Shown: positions 25,048 through 36,549 of the stretch, piece after piece
Numbering within the stretch: position 1 is the stretch's first letter
How the letters are laid out: every line of letters begins with the position of its first letter
NCBI GenBank assembly: GCA_964020975.1
Contig: CAXHWN010002399.1
Span: 124,001-188,000, forward strand
DNA from: Hermodice carunculata
Taxonomy: Eukaryota > Annelida > Polychaeta > Eunicida > Amphinomidae
Direction: 5' to 3'
DNA: 64,000 bases
Program-made: the position numbers and the translations under genes
The notes under the pieces: generated by a model
The model's database searches: none
Seen by the model: the letters and a program-made list of their open reading frames with translations, nothing else
Told to the model about the DNA's origin: nothing

Positions 25048-25560
25048 GGTTTTTTGTTTGTTTGTTTGTTTGTTTGTTTGTTTGTTTTTTTTTTTTTTTT
25101 TGTTTTGTTTTTTTTGTTTGTTTTTTTTTTTGGTTTTTTTTTTGGTTTTTGTTTTTGTTTTTGTTTTTTGTTTTTTTTTTTTTAATTAGTTTTTTTTGTT
25201 TTGATTTGGGAGCTTGTCAGTTGATTACAATACATTTTTATGGGGATTGCAATAGTGATTCTCATCTTCGGCATATCCTCCAAAACCGTCAACCAGATTC
25301 ACTTCAAAATTGGTGGAGATGTTCCTCACATGGCTTTCTTTTTTTGTTTAAGTGGTTATACTCCAATGGTTTCCAGATTTTTTAAAATTAATTGTTTGTC
25401 CATTTTTTGTAAAATCCATGATAATTATTTTTTTCAATACAGGACCACATCGGGCTCTGTCTCGATGGCCGAGTACAAGGCTGTTATAGTGCTCAAGCTT
25501 GCTTGCTTGCTTGTTTTGTTGACTTCTGAAAAGCCCAGCACCCATACGTGATTTCAGGAC
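24955..25560 (+). repeat. Dispersed repeat with (GT)n, (TA)n, (GTTT)n and T-rich tracts
   Basis: Simple-sequence tracts occupy 25,012-25,195. Around them the dispersed repeat continues (CCAAAACCGTCAACCAGATTC, TTCAAAATTGGTGGAGATG). No gene is supported. Confidence 0.7.
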
Positions 25561-25589
25561 AACCAAGTTCTTTTTCTGGATATTTGTAA

Positions 25590-25965
25590 CGTTTTAGTGT
25601 GTTAACGCCCTAATACATTATCTTAACACCTGTAACAATTTGTACTGTCTTATGTTGACAGTTGTTACAAATATCTGAGTACTAACTGTGTACTTTCCTG
25701 GTGATAGTTACAGATAATTGAGTGGAGCAATGCTGCACTTTTTTTTCTTCCCACTTGTAACAAATGTTTGAGTGTATTAACGGTACACTCTCTTTTTTCC
25801 CTGCTGTAACAGATATTTGAGTTTATACACATCTTTCCTGACAAATTGTCATAAATATCTTGTATATTTACGATATACTATTTCTTTTTGGTAATTGAAA
25901 TACATATCATATATATTTACACTGTACTATCTTCTTTTGGCAATTATAATCAATATTATATTTAT
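25590..25965 (+). repeat. Degenerate tandem repeat with TGTAACAAA core, copy 2
   Basis: Same family as 7920-8215. Units contain TTGTTACAAATATCTGAGT, CTTGTAACAAATGTTTGAGT and CTGTAACAGATATTTGAGT at roughly 55-65 bp spacing. Confidence 0.65.
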
Positions 25966-26235
25966 GTTGTAGTCATTTGCGTCTATAAGGTATATATGCC
26001 GTACGTTTTGGTGTGTTTTAACTCTATTCATATGGGTTCAGGAGTTGTCGTGGAATGTGCACTCAGCTTTTGTACTGTAGATGGAGACATTTTTGCAAAC
26101 CAACCCTGGGTGGCTTCATTTAATCTGGCTAAAGAAAACTTGTTTCATCTCTGATGGAGCTGAACCCATCATGAATGGATATGAGGATATATTTTTTACA
26201 TTCAGCATGGATTCTTAACATGTACTGGTCTTCCT

Positions 26236-28400
26236 AGTGCCATATCGACAAGTGGACAATACATCTGCAAACTTAACGGTGCATGTGACAACTTACGTTA
26301 GCGGAAACTACACCATGCACAAAAGGTGGGGGGAAATGTCATGCACCAAGGAATGTCTTGATCAGTTCCTACCACCCTTGTCACAAGTCATTTATAACAT
26401 GTCACAATGACCATTATGCCACCTTAACCGACTCGTTCTTCGAACTCATTTATTATGTGGCATAATGGTCATGTGACATGTTATAGCTATAACGTGTAAA
26501 CTGCATGAGTTAGCGGGGCATAGAAAAGCATACAATGCTACATTTATATTGGGAGTGAAGAGGAAGGCGGAGGGCAGAGAGGGAAAGAGATGTCAATATA
26601 TTATAGTTAAGTGCTATGGCCTAACCTCACTTGTGCATCACAATGGGCCTACAATGAGATAGCCCCATGAAAAAACAGTCCGTGGCGCCACTGATGGGTA
26701 TCACCATTACAAATTTCATTATATATGGTAACCCTGGCCATAGTCGTACGGCAGATATGTGCAAGATTTTGGGCTAATCTAAATTTGTTGTCTATAGTTT
26801 TTTTTTTTTTTTTTTAAACTGATTTTTAGAGGCCTTGGTACATACCTCCGAAAAAATGTCAGGTGACATATTGTCACCCTTGAGCATTTTGCCTGGTTCC
26901 CCCCCCCCCACACACACACACATACACACAGACAAACTAGATAAAAAATAAAAACAGAACAAAACAAGTAAAAAATGTAATCTTGCGATAGACAACCATG
27001 TATACCACAGCCCACAAAACAACAGTATCGGGTATGTGGGAACTATTTAACCATTTGTACCTGAAGTGCCCTTGACCATCACATGACCCGGAGGTCAAGG
27101 AATACATGTTCCTGTGCTGGACAAGCTGATTGTTAACCCGAATAAATGATCCATGTGCCGATACTGTACAAGTTGATTCCTCATGTTGATCTCAAATTGT
27201 CAAAAAATCTTTAAACGTGTTACAAAATTAGAGTCTAGATGGTCAGATACAACTTCAAAAATGCACATTGGAGTTAAAACATAAAACAGGAAGATCATGA
27301 TTAGTCTGTGCTCTGCTGCCAGGAATCTGTATCTTCAAATGCAGACTTAACTAATCTATCCATGAACTGAACTAGTACTTCTCATCAGTTGACTGAATGT
27401 TTAATCATTACCAAAATATAAGTCAACATGTCAGTGTGAGCTTTGAAGGTCATTCAAAATCAAAATTAAGAACGCCAAAAGAAAGCCCATAGGAACATTC
27501 CTGGTGATGTTCAAGAGTAACCATGGGCCCTGGATCCACCATTCCAAAGATATAAGCCAATGTAACTGTTGGCCTTCCAAGGTCACTAAAAATCAAAGTC
27601 AATAACATCATATGTAGATTTCTAGTAGTGTACAGAAGTATGCATGGGCCTAAGATCTGCACTTACCAAGATATCAGACAATATATAAAAATTGCGGAGG
27701 CAGGGGGAAAAAGGCTTGAACTCTACTAAAAATTCACTGTCAAAAGATACATAGTTTTGCTTGGCTATCCCTTCACACATCTGATGAATATACCTTAAAA
27801 CAAAGCGTTCCATACACCAGTTTTTACAATATCGCGACTGACGCACTGCACTGATGCAATATACTAGTATAGTGGCAGCACTTATCGACACATGGTTCAA
27901 AAGTTTGATATTCCATAAATTCGTGATTTTGTAACATGTGCTTATCATTTCTACAAACTTTCATGATCTTTAGTCATATAATAGCCTGCGAAATTTAATG
28001 CGAGTATGTTTATCCATATATATATGATAGGATCAAGCTGAAAACCCTGCTGGCCAGAGTAATTACTAGGGTAGGTACATTATGACCCCTGGTGACCTTA
28101 ATAACAAGTCAATATCAGTGAATGTTGAACCCTTTCAAGATTGTAATGAGATACTCCAAGAGTATAAGTTTCCTTTTCGTAGCTCCGTGGGTTCGCAAGA
28201 GTAACGGCGGGGGGGGGGGGGCGGATATACGTATACATACACACACACAGATATGACAACAATATAAATCTTGTCGGCCGATACAGCCAAGGGAGTAAAA
28301 ATGTAAGGGCCACCTGATGGCCAAAATGTGAATTACATGACCCCAGGTGGCAATGTATTTGATATCGAAGCATTTAGCCAAGTGCACTGTGCTTCTTGAG
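26236..28400. other. No gene seen; several small repeats
   Basis: Contains the hairpin at 26,393-26,485, a C-run with (CA)n at 26,898-26,925, a 131-bp imperfect duplication (about 27,445 and 27,576, sharing AAAATCAAA..AATAA), and a G-run with (CA)n at 28,207-28,250. No coding sequence is supported. Confidence 0.45.
26393..26485. repeat. Near-perfect inverted repeat (stem-loop)
   Basis: Left arm 26,393-26,422 and right arm 26,457-26,485 are reverse complements over 29-30 bases, with one single-base bulge. The 34-base loop contains a smaller GTTCTTCGAAC palindrome. Function unknown. Confidence 0.85.
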
Positions 28401-28435
28401 TAAAAGAGGGTTTTTTTGGGGGGGTGCCTTTTTGG

Positions 28436-28474
<39 letters not shown>

Positions 28475-29360
28475 AATTTAGTATTTTGCGAAAACGCTTA
28501 AAAATTATGAAATATGAATAGATTATTGCTTTATAATCTTTTTTGCAAACTTGGTACAGAACCAACTGGGGAATATCCATGAGCAGAATCAAAATGAAAA
28601 AAAACCGCATCATCTTCTTCACGGATATGGTACAGGCCCACCCAGGAAACAACTATCTTACAGTCAAAGCATTCCTGGAAACATTTTCACAACATTACAA
28701 TACATGCACTGGATTGCTACAAGCCTGCACAACTATAGTGCTACCGACGCATTGTCCCAAAGTCTGAAGTCCCATAGCTTCACCAAAAATTAACATATCC
28801 TCATTATTTTCGCAAACTTACGTCATCTTTGGTCAGATTATATCATGATACTGTCCGCACAATTCTATTTAGCTGTTCCGGAGAGAAAGCCACAAACAAA
28901 AAATAAATAAATAAGAATATTAAAAAAAGGCTCAGCACGCACAATTCATACAAAATGGGGAAATGTGAACTGCATTACCTCAAGTGACTATGTATGCAAT
29001 ATTAAAGCAATTGGCGTAGTGGATTTTGACAAGAAATTTCTTTTTTTTTTTTTTTAATAAAGTAAAAATGTTCATCCAAAAATAAGATTTATAGCATCAT
29101 CATCTCCTTGTCAGACGTGGTAGAGCACCGCTTACGGAACATCCATTTTCAAAATAAAAACATTCCCTGCAACTAATTTTTAGAAGTGGAAAATATAAAA
29201 ATTCTAACATACGGACGGCGAGACCCAGACAAGGTAGATCCCCACTAAGGTCAAGGTCAAAGGAAATTTCCAGGATTATACTACATCTATTCCACTTACA
29301 TTTACAAAAACCGGAAAACACAAAATAGTGTTAAACTAATAGAGCAATTAACAGCTGAAG
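28400..29360 (-). repeat. Dispersed repeat, minus-strand copies with G-run and (GT)n
   Basis: TTTTTTT followed by seven Gs lies at 28,411-28,424 and (GT)n at 28,439-28,470. GGCGAGACCCAGACAAGGTA at about 29,216 is the reverse complement of the stretch near 24,140-24,170 in the plus copy. ACCAACTGGGGAA at 28,561 also occurs in related form at 33,840. Confidence 0.65.
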
Positions 29361-32300
29361 GTCATGTGTAAGTCAAGGTCACTTCAAGTTCACTGTATGG
29401 AACACATTTTGCGTTTTATGCCATCTCTTTGGAGGTAAGCGGTCATCCTACTATAAATTTAAAGGATTATTTTGAAATATATGGTAAGTGGGTGGTAAAA
29501 AATGACGCCAATATGGGGGTAGGGGGAGGACTAAATGAATAACCATCAATATTTTAAAATACTCGAGGGTGGGAAAATGTCACTCGTCATTTCCTGACTT
29601 TGTGTGACCCAGTTTTCATAAATCAAGCAAGGAAAACCCTCTAGACAATAATGCTAGGAGAACCCAAACTTCTGCCAGACTACCATGTTTGGTATCACCA
29701 CCACACCCTCACTGCATGTGGCATCCCTTTCAATGATGTTAACTGACGCCATCACACACTGACTACATGGGGTAAACCTTGCCATCAAAAACTTCTTGTA
29801 AGCTATTATCGGTTAAATTAAAAATGTCAACGTACATTGCCAACTTTTTCAGCCCACACCGGCATAGATATAAGAAAATTTCTACATTTTTTTGCGTAAA
29901 GTCACAAAAATTGCTCTGAATCTATAAATTATTAGTGTGAACGTATATTTTAGAATCACGACCTAAATAAATTTCATTTCACACATTTTTACAGAGTCAA
30001 TACACTTTTATGAAGAAATCAAAATTGTACCCCTCGACGTTTTGTGTTGTTATAGTCTGAAAATATTAAAATATCCGGAAACGTATCGAGGAAGTATGTC
30101 TCTACTTTTTACCTTTCAGATTGAAGATATTTTGGACCCGATTATCATAACAGAAATAACATGCTTGCTAGTGCTATGTCCCACACATAATGACAGGTAT
30201 AATGTCAGATTAATATTTTGTCACAGCGGACATCGTCTTTTTCAAGTTTTTTTTTCTGGTTCACTGATTCCGTCTTTTCATACTCGACTGGCACAAATCT
30301 GGAAGCAAACAACGCTAAAATAACTGTCAATATTCATGTATTGACCAGAAACATCCTCACCTTGATAATTCTTGCACGACTGATAAACGTGCTATCCAAT
30401 TCAAATTGGAAAACATTACTTCAATTTTAGAGGGAGGTCAATGTTACGCGACCTTGTTATCAATCAGACAAAGCGTTTTGATCCATGATACAGAAATTGA
30501 ACTTACACAAAATTCAGCACACTTTTGGAGTGCATAAATATACGATTATCACTAACCGACAACGAATTTATTCCATAATGCATAAATTGTTGGCAATTTG
30601 AAATATTACATTCTTTTTTCTCTTTCTTCAGCAGCAGAATGATGATCATTAAACTATTTAACCGTGAATAATGTACATAAGACAATGTTCGAAAAATTAC
30701 TCAATTATCAGGTTGAACTCTTTACCAGGAAGAATTTGTGCTTTAAAAACCAATGTTTGGTAACACTATGATGGAAGATTTTACATACCTTTGTCTTAGC
30801 TAATCCTCCTTCACATAAAACAAGGCAACACTGAAGCTTGGCGTGACTTAATCATCATAATTTGATATATTCCTGTGCGTACAAAAAGGTATCTGCAAGT
30901 GAGTCCACCGATATTGCCTGTGTCACTTAATATGTAACCAAAGCAACCTTGTTTAATACATGTATAATGGTCTACTCTGTGCACAGATTTATTGCTGTTG
31001 CGCTCAATTTTCATCTACCTATCAAGACAGCACAAAGCGTCAATTTACTTCGAAACAATTAGGTTTCTACATTTAATTAGAAGTACCTTACTTTCCTAAC
31101 AGCCCTGCTTATGTGGCTTCATAGTCTTCTGACGCATATTACTGGAGGACAAAAGCATTGACAAAACAACAAACCAGCAAAGTAAAGAAATTACGAATCA
31201 ATCCACTGACTTGTTCCATACCTTACGGATCAAACGCCTTGATATCAGTGGGAGTATGCACAACCAGGTTAGTACAGGGGCAAGGCCATGACAAAATTGA
31301 TTTCGTTCAACACCCCATACAGAATAGGTTTGACTTCATAGAATGGTAGAACGGACCCTACATAGCATTTTCAGGTTGGGTGTACTTGCAAATTGTGGTT
31401 TCAGAAAAATTCTACTAGCAATTATGAATACTCATGTTTTGTAACTGTTCCTAACTTCAATTAAGGGATGGGGGTAACAGAAATGCAAATATCCTTGTCG
31501 AGCTGCCATCAGTTTTCAAAGTTGAAACTGCATTGACTTTGTCGTGAAATTTTCTATCTTTTTATATAACGATAATGATAAAAAATATCTGTATTATGGA
31601 ATCCCCGGAGGGCAAATAAAATGCAAATCGAAATACTCAAAATTATATATAAAAATCTGTTAAGCAGTCCCCTGAACACCATTGACATTTGGCCATTTAT
31701 AATGAAACATTGAAAAACAGACTTCCGATATTTAAGATATATTTGTACCAGTATTGGAATTGTCGTCTACCGTAGAGGAACTATGTTTAAAGCTATGGTA
31801 ATAAATTTCCATAGGTCGAAAATTGTTGTCGGTTTTCAACAAACTCCTTATTTTGTATTTTGTCATTTATTCTTTGATCCGAACACAAAGTTCACAATAA
31901 TCTGTTTACCCTCAGCCGGAGAGTTTACACCTATTTTGCACCAGGTCTCTACCAAAAAAGCACCTACGTTCAAGCTGTTTTGAATATTTCCAATGTACTT
32001 TAGCCGCTGTTTTGGGATTTCAGTAGATGGCCCTTGGATTTTGGCTTCAATGGCTGAAGATGTACCTCACCTCTCTTGTTCCCCATATTTGATTGTCAGA
32101 CAAAACTATTGATCCAAGACAACATCAACTCACTGGCATTTATTCTGGTTAAGAGGAGCTGTAACTCGCTTGAACTACGTAACTGCCATATCACCAAATA
32201 TTGCCGCACCAGCAGACTTTGACATGTGAAACAGTGCCATTGCATAAAAGATGTAAGCTGCAGACTATTCACTTAGACTGGCTTATGACAATTTTTGTTA

Positions 32301-32659
32301 AACATCTGCTTTCTTCTCCAGTTCAGTCAGAAGCACACTTTTGTTTGTTTTCCTCGAAGTGCCATCTGAATGGGCAAGAGCTAAAGGGACTGTTGACAAC
32401 TCGTAACTAAGAACTTCTTTGAGGTTGATGTCACATGACTTTGCAGTGATCATAAAATCGGCAAAAACGTTCACAGTCAGCACTAAGAGTGATAACTTTT
32501 ACACCAGCCATTTTGATTGTTTTCTTCTTGGCAAGTGTGGCTAATGTTTTGATCTTAATGTTTGGTAGGGCGTCCTTAAATATTACTTCATTAGTATTTA
32601 ACCTCTGATCAACAAATTGTTTATTTTAACTATGCCAATTTCACAGGGGCTGACTTAGC
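29361..32659. other. No recognised gene
   Basis: AT-rich DNA with short open frames only, none with a motif I recognise. Confidence 0.4.
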
Positions 32660-32927
32660 ATGATGCGATATCTGGTGGCATTTTTACTCTGGGGCAATGT
32701 TGACAAGTGGCAAAGGATCCTCTGCCGAGCAAAGAAAGGGTCAGTCATAAGCTCTGATGTAATGATAGCACCAGGATACATCCCCACGACGTTTGACGTG
32801 AATCTGATTGACGATATTGTGTCCCTCTGCAATTTCGAAGCAATTGGTCGCGCAGTTTTGGAGAAGATTGTTTTTAAGACTTTGTCAAATGAATAAATAG
32901 ATGGATGAATGAATGAATAAATAGATC

Positions 32928-32969
<42 letters not shown>

Positions 32970-33060
32970 CAAACAAACGAACGAACAAACAAACAAACAA
33001 ACAAACAAACAAAAAATGAATAAATAAATAAATAAATAAATGAATGAATAAATAAACAAA

Positions 33061-33135
<75 letters not shown>

Positions 33136-33440
33136 ATTTAAGTCGCAATTTTTAAAATCACTGGACCATGCCCATTTGGTAGATCCCCGCCAAGTTTGAA
33201 GTGGATCTGCTTAACGGTTTTTAGAGCAGAAGTAGAAAATGTAAATTGTAGCTACGACAAAGAGACCGTCAGATGGACACCGGACAAAGGCCCATTGCAG
33301 ATAATTGGTGCGGATGGTTGCTGGTTCAAGACCGGCTGTTTCGGTGGTCGAAACACAAAATAAGCCCACCCAATTAACAAGTTAACTGAGCTAAAACAAT
33401 GCAGTAGTAACTACACACCAGCTGAACAGGACGCAACATA
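32660..33440 (-). repeat. Dispersed repeat with expanded tetranucleotide tract
   Basis: CAGGATACATCCCCACG at about 32,774 and TGACGTGAATCTGATTGACG are also found at about 61,750. The two copies match again from 33,140 (AATCACTGGA, GGCCCATT.CAG) to AACTGAGCTAAAACAATGCAG near 33,400 and 62,131. Confidence 0.75.
32895..33137. repeat. (GAAT)n/(GATA)n/(AAAC)n/(AAAT)n microsatellite
   Basis: About 240 bp of four successive tetranucleotide motifs. The copy of the same dispersed repeat at 61.86 kb has only AATGAATAAATTTT here, so the tract grew from a short AATGAATAAATA seed. Confidence 0.95.
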
Positions 33441-33454
33441 ACAGTTTGCTTTTG

Positions 33455-33542
33455 GTTTTTTTGTTTTTTTTTTGTTTTGTTTTTGTTTTTGTTTGTTTTT
33501 GTTTTGTTTTTGTTTGTATTTTTTCTTTTTTTTGGGGGGGGG
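33455..33542 (+). repeat. T-rich (GTTTTT)n tract ending in a G-run
   Basis: T runs with single Gs pass into nine or so Gs at 33,534-33,542. Confidence 0.9.
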
Positions 33543-34060
33543 TTAGTTTTTTTTCTACAATCGGGATACAGCAGGCAATGACCAATCTTGGGTAGAAGTT
33601 GACCCGAAGTACATTCCCGCTGAGCTTGGACAAAATCAGCCAGTGGTTTGGCTTATTACCAAATACACACACGCACGCGCACACAAATCACACAAAATGA
33701 CCCCAGGTCAGCTCGTGTGCAATACTAAAGCAAGTGATCGAGAAGTTCTTCAGAATATTGTTTTTCAGACAGTAAATTTGGAACTTCGTAAAAAAAGTAC
33801 TAACGGATTGTCATTTTCTGAGCAAACTTGCCAGAGGACTAACTGGGGAACATGTGTAAAAGCAATTGATTTAACGAAAAAAAATTCCACAATTTTGTCA
33901 TGCATGGACCAAGGTGGTGCTACATGCACGTAAAGTGTTGTCCTATATGGGCCACGGTATTACTACATACACGTACATACTGAGCCCTTGCCAGTGCATG
34001 GTCACCAAGTTTGCTATTCCACAGCTTCATCAAAATAACCATATTTGTTATGTTCGCATA
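33543..34060 (-). repeat. Dispersed repeat, minus-strand copy
   Basis: Contains GACCCGAAGTACATTCCCGC, GACCCCAGGTCAGCTCGTGTG and CTAACTGGGGAACATG, the style of the 28.5 and 61 kb copies. Confidence 0.6.
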
Positions 34061-35455
34061 TTTACATCGTATTTAATTACAATCTGACACAATTTGAAAC
34101 ACTGTACAGTATATCTGAAGAATTACCTGTAAATATCTTTAAAACAAACACAAATTCATAAATCAATGCAACTGGGCAAGTACTTCTTGACACCAAAAAT
34201 GTTTCTATCAAAATGAAAGTAATTAACAATCATGAAAAGGGAAAAATATAGATTCACTATCTCTGTCGCAAATTTGGTAGAGGTCCATTCAATGGGGTAA
34301 CATCCATGTAGAGGATCATATCCTTCCGTATGCCGTTTATTTCCTAATAGCAAGGTGTGTGCTGGTGTGTTTGATGCCTAGTTATCTTTCTGCTTTATCG
34401 TTTCCATTGCACATATGTGGAGGATACTGCCTGAGTGTTTAGCATTTTCTCGGATAGGGACGGCGAATAATAGTCAAACTGCAAAGTGGTGAGACAATTA
34501 TTCTTCGTCCGCATCCGAGAGAAAGCTAAACACAAGGATAATATGTGACTTAATGTGCAATGCTTTTTTAAGAAACTCGAGGTTTGCTCAAGAACGAAGT
34601 GCTTGATCTTGTTTCCATTCAATACAATTGACAATGCGTGTGCCAAGCTCTTCCTGTGGCCAGCTTCGGGTCATGTCAAGCCGACTGTTCAGGTTTTCAA
34701 TACAAAGTTTATGCCGCAATGCGTGACCAAGATAATTGCATTGAATTTGTCGGCACATTTATATAAAAATTTAACTGAAAAAATCGTGCCTTGCACGAAC
34801 GGCAGCGACTGTGACAAACAAGAAACCCGGTATAAGAAACTTGCCATCACTACACTTTGCCCAAGTGTTGGGGCAGTCAGGGTGGGACAGTGCAGCTGGT
34901 CGTATTCATTTGCAAAGGTTGGTGTTTTTTCATTTTCATCGATTTCTAAAAATGTATAACTAGAAGTCTAGGTTAAGCAATATGAGCCCATTTCTTGTTT
35001 CTCTTGCAACCGATTACAATTTCTGAATGTTATGACGTGAAGTGATTTATAAGGGTGCACGTGGGTCAGCATTGCTGCTGATGCGACGGTAGCTTTTATA
35101 TATTCTCATTGCCAGGCAGGTTCTATCAATAGGGCGTCTCAAATTTGGTATAAACATATTTATTGGATTAACTTCCATACATATTTTGCACAATTTATTC
35201 GCAATTGGAACCCCTATGTGAATCCTTCTTGCAAGGAAAGGACAGAGCACAGAACTGACTAGACACATGGGTACGACTGGAGGAGATGCCAATATGGACG
35301 AGACAGATTGAGGGGCATTTATTACCGTGTAGAATCTTTCCAGATTAGAGTATGGATTTGAACAATCACACAAGTGAGATAAAGCCTGGAAATTGAACCT
35401 GAGATAAGAGAACAAAATTATTTAGCCAATACCAGTAGGTTTCAAGCGGTTTGTA
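34061..35455. other. No recognised gene
   Basis: Two open frames above 100 codons (34,555-34,959 plus; 35,047-35,415 minus) have no motif I can name. GTTATCTTTCTGCTTTATCG near 34,381 recurs near 62,818, so part is dispersed repeat. Confidence 0.4.
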
Positions 35456-35628
<173 letters not shown>

Positions 35629-36113
35629 TGGACTGCAGAAAAAATTTACAATTGTCTGCAAAAGAACATTGTGTTTAACCATACAACAATGTTCTAAGAG
35701 TGAAAGCAGCAAGAGGAATGATGTTATTATAAAGTGTTGATCTTGAGTTTCTGTATTTCGGACAGAGAAAAAAGTAATGAAGTTTTTCTTCCATGTGTGA
35801 GCCACATGTACAAGCAGGTGATTCTTTGACTCCAATTTTAAATAGGTGAGAATTAAGCGGACTATACGCGCCGCCCTTCCAATCTTGGCCATTTTCAGGC
35901 TCGCAACGACTTGCTAGACAACTCTTTCTTCCCCTCGACTGCAAGACTGTGGAACCAGCTCCCAGTTGAAATTCGAAATTCGCCTTCTGTTCAAGTATTT
36001 AAACGTAAAATTTTTAAATCAGTACCTCGGTCAACTGATTTTACTGAGCTGTTTAACCTTGGAAATAGGTGTACTGCTATTCAACATACGCGTCTCCGTT
36101 TGGGAGCCTGAAA
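35629..36113 (-). mobile_element. LINE 3' part with inverted 5' segment
   Basis: Minus strand, about 35,885 down to 35,635, reads the end of a jockey/CR1-like ORF2 ([29 protein letters not shown]). Plus strand, about 35,890 to 36,110, reads the segment that normally comes just before it (SFFPSTARLWNQLPVEIRN, then FNLGNRCTAIQHTRLRLGA). The first piece ends in LRLGA and the second begins GAYSPLN. So adjacent parts of one ORF lie head to head, as in a twin-primed LINE insertion. Not autonomous. Confidence 0.8.
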
Positions 36114-36549
36114 GGAGGCACATCATTGGAAGTAACTACATAACATAAGGGTTCGGCCACAAGCTTGTTCACTATCTTATACATAAGAATTAACTTTGCT
36201 GTCTCTTTCCGTTGAGACAATAATTGCAAGCCAAGTTCTTCGTATTATTTGTCTATGTTGGTACCATGCATTGCGCCGGTCACAATGCGAGTGGCATCAA
36301 TAGGAGACATTCATATTTAACTGCAATCCTGCTCACTTCCTGTGATGCCGGGGCAACAGACTGATGCTTCCACCATGATCAGGGCAGTTTTGTATTATAT
36401 ACTACACAAACATCCATAAATAATACCTTTTCTACCAAAAGAGAGCCCATTTCTAATCAATTTAGGCATCCTTTATGTTTCAAATATATGTTAATGCATT
36501 TTCTTAAGATTATTCTGTGTTTGTGGTTTTCATTTTATTGAGAAAGTAC

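Larger units (their letters stand above)
16845..26235 (+). repeat. Segmental duplication, copy 2
   Basis: Collinear partner of the block at 2790-8540. It begins near GAGTATTCACGACACTATAC, includes the GPCR pseudo-exon, continues to about 18,090, and ends with the TGTAACAAA repeats and GATTCTTAACATGTACTGG near 26,225. The offset grows from about 14.05 kb to 17.7 kb, mostly explained by the minisatellite at 20.8-24.0 kb. Confidence 0.8.

Noticed and set aside
34555-34959. 134-codon plus-strand frame
   Set aside because: No motif recognised, atypical composition and adjacent dispersed-repeat sequence; kept only as a note.
35047-35415. 122-codon minus-strand frame
   Set aside because: Somewhat protein-like but no recognisable family, start context or splice signals.
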